A stretch of DNA of 64,000 bases from Oscillospiraceae bacterium (GTDB lineage: Bacteria > Bacillota > Clostridia > Oscillospirales > Ruminococcaceae), in assembly GCA_016298065.1 (NCBI GenBank), contig JAEDDN010000001.1, positions 124,001-188,000 of the forward strand, given 5' to 3'. The translations under genes and the position numbers were made by a program. Below the pieces are notes generated by a model that ran no database searches, had not been told where the DNA came from, and saw nothing but the letters and a program-made list of their open reading frames with translations. Shown here one piece after another: positions 8,290-15,617 of this stretch. Every line of letters begins with the position of its first letter. Positions within the stretch are counted from its first letter, which is position 1.

Positions 8290-9210
8290 ATGAATATATT
8301 ACACATGAAATATGCGGTTGAAGTAGCCAAGGCAGGCTCTATCAACAAGGCTTCGGAAACGCTTCTTATTGCACAGCCTAACCTAAGCCGTTCCATTAAG
8401 GAATTGGAGACGGATTTAGGTATAACTATATTTGACCGTTCCGCTAAGGGTATGTTTCTAACTCCTGAGGGTAGAGAATTTATAGGGTATGCTCAAAAAA
8501 TCCTAAAGCAGATTGACGATGTGGAAAACATTTATAAGTCGGGCTCTGTTATAAGGCAAAAATTTTCAATTTCCGTTCCGAGAGCTACATATATTTCGGA
8601 GGCGTTTGGTGCGTTTTCCAAAAATATATCTTCAAGTCCTGCGGATATTTACTATAAGGAAACAAACTCCTCACGAACACTAAAGAATGTAATCTCCTCG
8701 GATTATAAGCTGGGGATTGTCCGCTACGCCGAAAACTACGACAAGTATTTTGAATCAATGTTTGACGAAAAAAGTCTCACTTATGAAACGGTTGCGGAGT
8801 TTAAGCACCTTTTCATTATGCATAAAAGCAGTCCTCTGGCAAAGAAAGAAAAGCTATGCTTTGAAGATTTAAGACCATATATCGAGCTTGTATACGGAGA
8901 TCCGTTTGTACCGTATCTGCCGTCGGCAGAGGTAAAAAAACAGGAGTTTCCAAAGGATATTGAACGCCGTATATTTGTGTTTGAACGCTCCAGCAGGTTT
9001 GATTTGCTGTGTCAGAATAACGAAACCTTTATGCGAGCCTGTCCGCTTAACGAAAGCACTCTAAACCGATACGGGCTTGTTCAAAAAGAATGCGCCGATG
9101 TTAAGAAAGTTTACAGAGATGTACTGATTCATAAAAAGGACTATAAGCTTTCGATGTTAGACGAGATGTTTATAAAAGAATTAAAAAGCGCAAAAGAAAA
9201 ATATCTTTAA
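8290..9210 (+). CDS. LysR family transcriptional regulator
   Basis: A 306-residue protein. The N-terminal winged helix-turn-helix is clear: YAVEVAKAGSINKASETLLIAQPNLSRSIKELETDLGITIFDRSAKGMFLTPEG (about residues 8-61), followed by a linker helix and the periplasmic-binding-like effector domain. The effector is unknown. SD AAGGAGA precedes ATG 8290. LysR genes usually regulate a divergent or adjacent gene; here the neighbours are yfcE upstream (same strand) and rex-adhE downstream, with a perfect inverted repeat at 9305-9333 between it and rex that could be its site (inference). Confidence 0.92.
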   Translation: MNILHMKYAVEVAKAGSINKASETLLIAQPNLSRSIKELETDLGITIFDRSAKGMFLTPEGREFIGYAQKILKQIDDVENIYKSGSVIRQKFSISVPRATYISEAFGAFSKNISSSPADIYYKETNSSRTLKNVISSDYKLGIVRYAENYDKYFESMFDEKSLTYETVAEFKHLFIMHKSSPLAKKEKLCFEDLRPYIELVYGDPFVPYLPSAEVKKQEFPKDIERRIFVFERSSRFDLLCQNNETFMRACPLNESTLNRYGLVQKECADVKKVYRDVLIHKKDYKLSMLDEMFIKELKSAKEKYL

Positions 9211-9229
9211 AAATATCTTTAATATAAAA

Positions 9230-9258
9230 AAGACCGATTACATCGGTCTTTTATTTTG
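9230..9258 (+). terminator. Rho-independent terminator after LysR gene
   Basis: AAGACCGA-TTACA-TCGGTCTT stem-loop followed by TTATTTT. Confidence 0.88.
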
Positions 9259-9304
9259 CCGTAAAACGTTATTTAGGGTAGGGTATATATCAATTCAATA
9301 TTAG

Positions 9305-9333
9305 GTATATCGATAAATGTAATACCGATATAC
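9305..9333. promoter_or_regulatory. Perfect inverted repeat, possible operator
   Basis: GTATATCG at 9305-9312 and CGATATAC at 9326-9333 are exact inverted arms with a 13-base spacer. A related GGTATAT word occurs just upstream (about 9282). It lies between the LysR gene and rex, upstream of the presumed rex promoter. The binding protein is unknown; LysR-type or another regulator is possible. Confidence 0.4.
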
Positions 9334-9363
9334 TTTTTTTGTAATTCCCAATAGTATAAAAGT

Positions 9364-9381
9364 TTGATAAAATATTAACGA
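9364..9381. promoter_or_regulatory. Rex operator-like site (ROP)
   Basis: TTGATAA-AATA-TTAACGA matches the Rex consensus TTGTTAA-N4-TTAACAA with one mismatch per half-site. It lies 19 bases before the rex ATG and next to a TATAAA -10 candidate at 9355, so it is well placed for autoregulation of rex-adhE by NADH/NAD+ ratio. Confidence 0.65.
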
Positions 9382-9399
9382 ATGGCTGGAGGTGAGAAT

Positions 9400-10023
9400 A
9401 TGAAACAGCCTGCCATTACCAAAGCAACGCTCGGAAGACTGCCGATATATTTGCAGTATATTAAGTCGTCCGTGCAAAGTGAAACGGTATCGGCAACAAC
9501 TATTTCAAAAGCGTTGGGGCTCGGCGAGGTTCAGGTCAGAAAGGATCTAAATCTTATCTGTGAAGAGGGAAAGCCAAAAATAGGCTATCAGACCGAGAGG
9601 CTGGTATCCGATTTGGAAAAGGCTTTGGGAGTTCACAATAAAGTGCCTGCAGTTATAGTAGGCGCCGGTAAGCTGGGGCTTGCTTTACAGGGCTACGACG
9701 GATTTTTGGAATACGGCTTAGAGATATTAGCCTCTTTTGACAGCGACAGCGAAAAGAGGAATATGCAGTACTCAGGCAAAACCATTTTTCCAATGGAGCA
9801 GTTTACACACTACTGTCAGATGCATGACGTTCATATAGGTATTCTTACAGTACCGGCGGCGTCGGCGCAAAGCGTGTGTGACAAAATGGTGCAAAGCGGT
9901 ATAACGGCTATATGGAATTTTGCCCCGTGCACGCTTAAAGTACCCGAAAATGTTATAGTACAGCAGGAGAACTTAGCTTTATCTCTTGCACATTTAAATT
10001 TGTTAGCCAATCATAAATTATAA
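9400..10023 (+). CDS. rex: Redox-sensing transcriptional repressor Rex
   Basis: A 207-residue NAD(H)-sensing repressor of fermentation genes. The N-terminal winged helix (PAITKATLGRLPIYLQYIKSS...SKALGLGEVQVRKDLNLI) is typical Rex, and the Rossmann fold follows with PAVIVGAGKLGLALQGY (dinucleotide-binding GxGxxG-like) and a C-terminal domain-swapping helix. The start is ATG 9400, after SD GGAGGTGA; the in-frame ATG 9382 lies upstream of that SD. adhE starts 26 bases later, making rex-adhE an operon in which Rex likely controls its own target. Confidence 0.95.
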   Translation: MKQPAITKATLGRLPIYLQYIKSSVQSETVSATTISKALGLGEVQVRKDLNLICEEGKPKIGYQTERLVSDLEKALGVHNKVPAVIVGAGKLGLALQGYDGFLEYGLEILASFDSDSEKRNMQYSGKTIFPMEQFTHYCQMHDVHIGILTVPAASAQSVCDKMVQSGITAIWNFAPCTLKVPENVIVQQENLALSLAHLNLLANHKL

Positions 10024-10049
10024 AACGTATAAAAACGGGAGGATTCATT

Positions 10050-12737
10050 ATGAAAACCAAAACCTATGAAATTATTGACGGCGTAGAAAAGCTCGAAGCA
10101 GCTATCGAAAGCGTCAAAGCCGCACAAAAGGTTTTTGCAACCTATACTCAAGAGCAGGTTGATAAAATCTTTTTAGCTGCTGCTTCAGCTGCAAATAAAC
10201 AAAGAATTCCTTTGGCAAAGCTCGCTGTAGAAGAAACAGGTATGGGCGTTGTAGAGGATAAGGTTATTAAAAACCACTATGCCAGCGAGTATATTTACAA
10301 TGCTTACCGCAACGTAAAGACCTGTGGCGTAATAGAGGAAGATAAGTCTTACGGTATTAAAAAGATTGCTGAACCTATAGGTATAATCGGCGCAGTAATC
10401 CCGACTACAAACCCGACTTCAACTGCTATTTTCAAAGCCTTGATTGCTTTGAAAACAAGAAACGGTATCATTATAAGCCCTCACCCGAGAGCAAAGACCT
10501 CTACAATAGAAGCCGCTAAGGTTGTACTCGAAGCCGCTGTAGAAGCAGGTGCTCCCGAAGGTATTATAAACTGGATAGACGTACCTACGCTCGAAATGAC
10601 AAACCTTCTTATGAAGGAATCCGATATTATTTTGGCTACCGGCGGACCGGGTATGGTAAAGGCTGCTTATTCAAGCGGTAAACCTGCAGTAGGCGTTGGC
10701 GCAGGTAACACTCCTGCAATTATTGATGATTCTGCCGATCTTATTTTAGCCGTAAACTCTATCATTCACTCAAAGACCTTTGATAACGGTATGATATGTG
10801 CTTCTGAGCAGTCTGTAATAGTACTTGACAGCGTTTACGATAAAGTAAAGGCTGAATTTGCCGCAAGAGGCTGTTACTTCTTAAACGAAGAAGAAACTCA
10901 AAAGGTTAGAGAAACAATCCTTATAAACGGCTCCTTAAACGCTAAGATAGTAGGTCAAAAAGCCGCAACTATTGCAGAGCTTGCAGGCGTTAAGGTGCCC
11001 GAGGGTACAAAGGTGTTAATCGGCGAGGTTGAGTCGGTTGACATTTCCGAAGAATTTGCACACGAAAAGCTTTCTCCCGTACTTGCTATGTATCGTGCAA
11101 AGGATATAAAGGACGCCTTTGATAAAGCAGAACACCTTATCGCAGACGGCGGTTACGGTCATACCTCATCTATCTATATAAACACTATTACCGAAGCCGA
11201 AAAACTCAGTGAGTTTTACGCTCGTATGAAAACCTGTCGTGTGCTTGTTAATACACCTTCTTCTCAGGGCGGTATCGGCGACCTTTATAACTTTAAGCTC
11301 GCACCGTCGCTCACCTTGGGCTGTGGCTCATGGGGAGGCAACTCTGTCAGCGAAAACGTTGGCGTAAAACACCTTATCAACATAAAAACTGTTGCCGAGA
11401 GGAGAGAAAATATGCTTTGGTTCAGAGCACCTGAAAAGGTTTATATAAAGAAGGGCTGTTTACCTGTTGCCCTTGATGAATTAAAAACAGTTATGGGCAA
11501 AAAACGTGCCTTTATCGTAACAGATGGCTTCCTTTACTCTAACGGTCACACAAAGCCGATTACAGATAAGCTTGATGAAATGGGCATACAGCACACAACC
11601 TTCTTTGATGTTGCTCCCGACCCGACACTTGAATGTGCTATTCGTGGTGCAGAACAAATGAAAGCATTTAAGCCTGATACCATTATCGCTTTGGGTGGCG
11701 GTAGTGCTATGGACGCAGGTAAGATTATGTGGGTATTGTACGAACACCCTGAAGCTGACTTTATGGATATGGCAATGAGATTTGTTGATATTCGTAAACG
11801 TATCTATACTTTCCCGAAAATGGGCGAGAAGGCATACTTTATCGCAATCCCGACCTCTGCAGGTACAGGTTCCGAGGTTACTCCTTTTGCTGTTATTACA
11901 GACGAAAAGACAGGAACAAAATATCCGCTTGCAGATTACGAGCTTATGCCTGATATGGCAATCGTTGACGCAGACTTCCATATGACTGCGCCTAAGGGTC
12001 TTACCGCCGCTTCAGGTATCGACGCCGTAACTCACGCATTAGAGGCTTATGCTTCTATGATGGCTACCGACTATACCGACGGCTTAGCATTAAAGGCATT
12101 AAAGACAATATTTGAATATCTGCCTCGTGCATATGATAACGGTCAAAACGATCCTATCGCTCGTGAAAAGATGGCAAATGCCGCTACAATGGCAGGTATG
12201 GCTTTCGCAAACGCCTTCCTCGGAGTTTGTCACTCTATGGCACATAAGTTAGGTGCCTTCCACCACTTACCGCACGGCGTTGCAAATGCGCTTATGATTG
12301 ACGAGGTGCTTCGCTTTAATGCAGCAGAAGTTCCTGCTAAGATGGGTACTTTCCCGCAATACGACCATCCGCATACCTTGGCTCGTTATGCAGAGGTTGC
12401 AGATTATCTCGGTATTAAGGGTAAAAATGATTCAGAAAAGCTTGATAACCTTATAAAAGCTATTGACGAACTTAAAGAAAGAGTTGGCATTAAGGCTACA
12501 ATTAAAGATTACGTTGCAGACGAAAAAGATTTCTTAGACCGTCTTGACGCTATGACCGAGCAGGCCTTCGACGACCAGTGCACAGGTGCAAACCCACGTT
12601 ATCCGCTTATGAGCGAGATTAAGCAAATGTACCTTAACGCTTATTACGGAAAGACCTTTGTTGAGGACAAAACCCCAAACCAGTCTCAAATAGCTCCGGC
12701 TAAAAAGACTGCTACCCGTAAAAAAAGCAGTAAGTAA
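10050..12737 (+). CDS. adhE: Bifunctional acetaldehyde-CoA/alcohol dehydrogenase
   Basis: This 895-residue enzyme reduces acetyl-CoA to acetaldehyde and then ethanol, reoxidising two NADH. The N-terminal aldehyde dehydrogenase half has NPTSTAIFKALIALKTRN, the glycine-rich GVGAGNTPA and the thioester Cys 250 in GMICASEQ. The C-terminal iron-dependent alcohol dehydrogenase half has GGGSAMDAGK, TSAGTGSEVTPFAV, HALEAYAS and HSMAHKLGAFHHLPHG with the iron-binding histidines. In other species the protein forms spirosome filaments. The last about 27 residues (after TFVEDK) form a Pro/Lys-rich tail ending KKTATRKKSSK that most AdhEs lack. SD GGGAGG precedes ATG 10050. Confidence 0.97.
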   Translation: MKTKTYEIIDGVEKLEAAIESVKAAQKVFATYTQEQVDKIFLAAASAANKQRIPLAKLAVEETGMGVVEDKVIKNHYASEYIYNAYRNVKTCGVIEEDKSYGIKKIAEPIGIIGAVIPTTNPTSTAIFKALIALKTRNGIIISPHPRAKTSTIEAAKVVLEAAVEAGAPEGIINWIDVPTLEMTNLLMKESDIILATGGPGMVKAAYSSGKPAVGVGAGNTPAIIDDSADLILAVNSIIHSKTFDNGMICASEQSVIVLDSVYDKVKAEFAARGCYFLNEEETQKVRETILINGSLNAKIVGQKAATIAELAGVKVPEGTKVLIGEVESVDISEEFAHEKLSPVLAMYRAKDIKDAFDKAEHLIADGGYGHTSSIYINTITEAEKLSEFYARMKTCRVLVNTPSSQGGIGDLYNFKLAPSLTLGCGSWGGNSVSENVGVKHLINIKTVAERRENMLWFRAPEKVYIKKGCLPVALDELKTVMGKKRAFIVTDGFLYSNGHTKPITDKLDEMGIQHTTFFDVAPDPTLECAIRGAEQMKAFKPDTIIALGGGSAMDAGKIMWVLYEHPEADFMDMAMRFVDIRKRIYTFPKMGEKAYFIAIPTSAGTGSEVTPFAVITDEKTGTKYPLADYELMPDMAIVDADFHMTAPKGLTAASGIDAVTHALEAYASMMATDYTDGLALKALKTIFEYLPRAYDNGQNDPIAREKMANAATMAGMAFANAFLGVCHSMAHKLGAFHHLPHGVANALMIDEVLRFNAAEVPAKMGTFPQYDHPHTLARYAEVADYLGIKGKNDSEKLDNLIKAIDELKERVGIKATIKDYVADEKDFLDRLDAMTEQAFDDQCTGANPRYPLMSEIKQMYLNAYYGKTFVEDKTPNQSQIAPAKKTATRKKSSK

Positions 12738-12757
12738 AAATTAAATAGGTATAATAA

Positions 12758-12797
12758 GCTCCCCATAGGTTAAAAACCTGTGGGGAGCATTTCTTTT
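12758..12797 (+). terminator. Rho-independent terminator of rex-adhE
   Basis: GCTCCCCATAGGTT paired with ACCTGTGGGGAGC around an AAAA loop, followed by ATTTCTTTT. Confidence 0.9.
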
Positions 12798-12806
12798 AAA
12801 TAACTT

Positions 12807-13484
12807 TTATTCGCCTTTAAATAGAGAAAGAGTTTTATTGTCGTCACATATTCCGAGAAAAATTTCTTTTACATTATGATAACCTTGATTTTTTATCTGT
12901 TTTTCAAGCCATACCGAGTCTAGCCCCATTCTCTTTAGATTTTCGTCTAAAATTTCACCGTCCATAATAACCTCCGTAAAGATATATTCACTTTCGGGAG
13001 TAATGTTCATATCATTAGGATTAAGCGGACGTTTTGTGCTGATAGGAAGAATTGTAAGCTTGCCGTTACATTCAAAAATGGCGGTTTTAATATCGTTTAA
13101 GTTAAAATATCCGTTTTGTCTGCACATAATCATAAATTCACTTAGCTCAAGCTTTGCCTTTTTCATGTTTTTGCGATATAACTTTCCGTTATTCATAACG
13201 ATTGTGGGAGTGCCGTTAATATATTTTCGTGTTTTTGGAAATCTTGAGGTGACGACACTAAGCATATACGTCACCGTGCCGTAAACAATCATAGAAATAA
13301 TAGGCTTCCACCAAGGATTTTCAAGAGTGGTGGCAATCTCTGCCGCAATAGAGCCGATGGTAATTCCGGTAATATAATCGAAAAAATCAAGCTGTGAAAT
13401 CTGCTTGTGACCTATGATTTTTGCTGTAACAAACAGCACAGCGGCAGAAAATAAAGAAGCGAGTATAACCTTTAAAATTTCCAT
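12807..13484 (-). CDS. DUF421/YetF family membrane protein
   Basis: A 225-residue protein with three N-terminal transmembrane helices (about 1-25, 35-55, 58-80). The DUF421 signature TAKIIGHKQISQLDFFDYITGITIGSIAAEIA covers about 20-51, and PTIVMNNGKLYRKNMKKAKLELSEFMIMCRQNGYFNLNDIKTAIFECNGKLTILP forms the soluble YetF-type domain. In Bacillus, YetF-like proteins influence spore germination/membrane function, but the biochemical role is unknown. It is transcribed alone, convergent to adhE. Confidence 0.9.
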   Translation of the reverse strand: MEILKVILASLFSAAVLFVTAKIIGHKQISQLDFFDYITGITIGSIAAEIATTLENPWWKPIISMIVYGTVTYMLSVVTSRFPKTRKYINGTPTIVMNNGKLYRKNMKKAKLELSEFMIMCRQNGYFNLNDIKTAIFECNGKLTILPISTKRPLNPNDMNITPESEYIFTEVIMDGEILDENLKRMGLDSVWLEKQIKNQGYHNVKEIFLGICDDNKTLSLFKGE

Positions 13485-13573
13485 TTTAGACCTCCTTGGT
13501 ATATTAAAAGTATATCCAAGACAGAGGTGTAATAAACGGTAAAACTTAAAATCGTATAAAACTGATAATTAAA

Positions 13574-13610
13574 TAAAAAAAGTCAAAGCAGTATAAAAAC
13601 TGCTTTGACT
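13574..13610 (-). terminator. Terminator of tRNA-Leu transcript
   Basis: AGTCAAAGCAGT and ACTGCTTTGACT form a perfect 12-bp stem (13581-13610). On the minus strand it is followed by a T-run (A-run at 13574-13580). Confidence 0.85.
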
Positions 13611-13612
13611 TT

Positions 13613-13699
13613 TGGTGCCGGTGGCCGGACTCGAACCGGCACGGTGTCGCCACCGGTGGATTTTGAGTCCACTACGTCTGCCAATTCCATCACACCGGC
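13613..13699 (-). tRNA. tRNA-Leu, anticodon CAA
   Basis: Read on the minus strand: acceptor GCCGGTG/CACCGGC, discriminator A, and an encoded CCA (13613-13615 as TGG). The anticodon stem GTGGA/TCCAC encloses loop CTCAAAA, giving anticodon CAA for codon TTG. A class II variable arm (GGTGGCGACACC) and T-arm GGTTCGAGTCC are present. The 84-nt body is normal for Leu. Confidence 0.95.
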
Positions 13700-13944
13700 A
13701 AATTACTAAAATAGTATATCATACGAAAAGGCTAATTGCAAGAGTTTTTTACAAAATAAATTGTCGGGTCAAAGCACTAAGTTTAAGTTAAAATTTTAAG
13801 GAATTTTTTTAGTGTATTATAGATAATAAATCGGGTATTTGGAAGACTTTTTTAAATAATCTGTTAAATTACAGACAAGCACTTGTATTATTTGGATTTT
13901 TGTTATAAAATATAATAGTAAAAAATATTTTGGAGGTCTTTTAA

Positions 13945-14958
13945 ATGGCTATTAAAGTTGGTATCAATGGTTTTGGCCGTATAGGCAGACTGGTTTTCCG
14001 TGCTGCTATGGCTCAACCGGACGTTTTCGAGGTTGTAGGTGTTAATGATCCGTTCATCGATTTAGATTATATGGTTTATATGACTAAATACGATACAATT
14101 CACGGCGCATTCAAAGGCACAGTTGCAGTAGAAGACGGCAAATTTGTTGTTAACGGTAAAGAAGTTAAGGTTTATGATTGTATGAACCCTGCTGAAATTC
14201 CTTGGTCAGAATGCGGTGCTGAATACATTGTTGAATCAACAGGTGTATTCACAACTACAGAAAAAGCAAGCGCACACTTTAAAGGCGGTGCTAAGAAGGT
14301 TGTTATTTCTGCTCCGAGTGCAGACGCTCCTATGTTCGTTATGGGCGTAAACAACGACAAGTACACAACAGATATGAACGTTGTATCTAACGCTTCATGT
14401 ACAACAAACTGCTTGGCTCCTTTGGCTAAGGTTATCAACGATAACTTCGGTATTGTTGACGGTCTTATGACTACAGTTCACTCAACAACAGCTACACAAA
14501 AAACTGTTGACGGTCCTTCAAAGAAAGACTGGAGAGGCGGACGTGCTGCTGCAGGTAACATCATTCCTTCATCAACAGGTGCTGCTAAGGCTGTAGGTAA
14601 GGTTATCCCTGAATTAAACGGCAAATTAACAGGTATGGCATTCAGAGTTCCTACTTTGGACGTTTCTGTTGTTGACTTAACAGTTAACCTTGCAAAACCT
14701 GCAAGCTATGAAGAAATCTGTGCTGCTGTAAAGGCTGCTTCCGAAGGTCCTATGAAGGGTATCTTAGGTTATACTGAAGATGCTGTTGTTTCTTCTGATT
14801 TCTATTCAGACGCAAGAACTTCTATCTTTGACGCTACAGCAGGTATCGCTTTAACAGATAAGTTTGTTAAATTAGTTTCTTGGTATGACAATGAGTGGGG
14901 TTACTCAAACAAAGTATTGATGTTAATCCAACACATGAGCAGTGTTGACAACGCTTAA
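13945..14958 (+). CDS. gap: Glyceraldehyde-3-phosphate dehydrogenase, type I
   Basis: This glycolytic enzyme forms 1,3-bisphosphoglycerate with NAD+ and phosphate. It is 337 residues. GINGFGRIGRLVFRA (7-21) binds NAD, and SNASCTTNCLAP (148-159) holds catalytic Cys 152. HSTTATQKTVDGPSKKDWRGGRAAAGNIIPSSTGAAKAVGKV carries the catalytic His and phosphate-site residues, and WYDNEWGYSNKV is near the C terminus. SD GGAGG precedes ATG 13945. The intergenic region 13701-13944 is AT-rich, with TATAAT at 13911-13916 as a likely -10 but no convincing -35. Codon use is strongly biased, as expected for a highly expressed gene. Confidence 0.98.
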   Translation: MAIKVGINGFGRIGRLVFRAAMAQPDVFEVVGVNDPFIDLDYMVYMTKYDTIHGAFKGTVAVEDGKFVVNGKEVKVYDCMNPAEIPWSECGAEYIVESTGVFTTTEKASAHFKGGAKKVVISAPSADAPMFVMGVNNDKYTTDMNVVSNASCTTNCLAPLAKVINDNFGIVDGLMTTVHSTTATQKTVDGPSKKDWRGGRAAAGNIIPSSTGAAKAVGKVIPELNGKLTGMAFRVPTLDVSVVDLTVNLAKPASYEEICAAVKAASEGPMKGILGYTEDAVVSSDFYSDARTSIFDATAGIALTDKFVKLVSWYDNEWGYSNKVLMLIQHMSSVDNA

Positions 14959-14978
14959 TTGTAATAAAAATACTTTAA

Positions 14979-15008
14979 AGACAGTCGCTTTTGGCGACTG
15001 TCTTTTTT
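14979..15008 (+). terminator. Rho-independent terminator of gap
   Basis: AGACAGTCGC-TTTT-GGCGACTGTCT followed by TTTTTT. Confidence 0.9.
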
Positions 15009-15011
15009 CTT

Positions 15012-15088
15012 ATGAGCAGTGTTGATAACTCTTATTTGTAATAAAAAGTCTTTTAAATGCAGTCGCTTTTGGCGACTGCATTTTTTGC
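15012..15088 (+). repeat. Imperfect tandem copy of gap 3' end plus its terminator
   Basis: This segment repeats 14935-15011 with a 77-base period. ATGAGCAGTGTTGA-AACT-TTATTTGTAATAAAAA corresponds to the last gap codons and trailer, then a second terminator TGCAGTCGC-TTTT-GGCGACTGCA with TTTTTT. Stem changes are compensatory-looking (AGAC/GTCT versus TGC/GCA ends), so it is still a good terminator. The copied gap end is no longer in a gene. Confidence 0.85.
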
Positions 15089-15130
15089 TTAATAGGGGAG
15101 TTTAAAGCGTGTAAAAACCCCACGCTTTAT

Positions 15131-15159
15131 TTGACATCATTTTACTTATTTGATAGAAT
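15131..15159 (+). promoter_or_regulatory. Predicted strong sigma-A promoter upstream of a gene remnant
   Basis: TTGACA at 15131-15136, 17-base spacer, TAGAAT at 15154-15159. It precedes only the truncated frame at 15157-15360, suggesting a formerly expressed gene or a small RNA. Confidence 0.5.
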
Positions 15160-15360
15160 GTATTATATAAAAAGGTAGTTTCGGTAAAAGATAAATCGCT
15201 TCCGATAATTTTGTTATCCAATATAAGACCTTATGCATGTAGTAGTGAAGATGTGTTTACGCCTGACAAAAAACAAAAAATAATAGAAGAATTTATGGAT
15301 AAAAATAGTTACACGTCGTATTACACCGATGAGAATATATCGGTTTATATACCACAGTAA
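15157..15360 (+). pseudogene. Short gene remnant without a start codon
   Basis: An open frame of 67 codons runs from just after an in-frame TAG at 15154-15156 to TAA at 15358-15360. It contains protein-like sequence (SLPIILLSNIRPYACSSEDV, then FTPDKKQKIIEEFMDKNSYT, then SYYTDENISVYIPQ). There is no ATG or GTG near its beginning and no SD before the only TTG (15211), so it looks like the C-terminal part of a lost gene sitting directly behind an intact promoter. The family was not recognised. It could also be chance reading in an untranslated transcript. Confidence 0.4.
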
Positions 15361-15369
15361 AGATAATAA

Positions 15370-15405
15370 AAATGCCCTGCGCAAAAAGCGCAGGGCATTT
15401 TTTGT
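15370..15405. terminator. Bidirectional terminator
   Basis: AAATGCCCTGCGC-AAAAA-GCGCAGGGCATTT stem-loop with A-run before and TTTT after; serves the remnant (plus) and copA (minus). Confidence 0.9.
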
Positions 15406-15410
15406 TTTAA

Positions 15411-15617
15411 CTATTTAATAGATACTACAGTGTATCCGGCTTCTTCAACTGCTGACTTTAATATATCGTCGGATAAGTCATTATTAAGCGTAACAAACGC
15501 AGTCTTTTTCTCAAGGTCTACCTTAGCGCTTACACCCTCGATAGCGTTAAGCGCCGTTTCAACTCTCCCTGAGCAGTGACTGCAGCTCATACCCTCGATA
15601 ATTATTTCCTTTTTCAT
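15411..15617 (-). CDS. copZ: Possible internal translation product: free CopZ-like copper chaperone
   Basis: Within copA the in-frame ATG at 15617 is preceded by AGAAGGAAG (minus strand, 15622-15630), an SD at normal spacing. From it the frame encodes 68 residues (MKKEIIIEGMSCSHCSGRVE...), exactly the size of stand-alone CopZ/HMA chaperones, ending at the copA stop. The simplest history is fusion of adjacent copA and copZ genes by loss of the copA stop, with the copZ start site retained. Whether a separate chaperone is still made is inference. Confidence 0.4.
   Translation of the reverse strand: MKKEIIIEGMSCSHCSGRVETALNAIEGVSAKVDLEKKTAFVTLNNDLSDDILKSAVEEAGYTVVSIK

Noticed and set aside
11481..11981. 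166-residue minus-strand open frame inside adhE
   Set aside because: Antisense shadow of a strongly conserved coding frame; no SD and Cys/His/Asn-rich nonsense composition.
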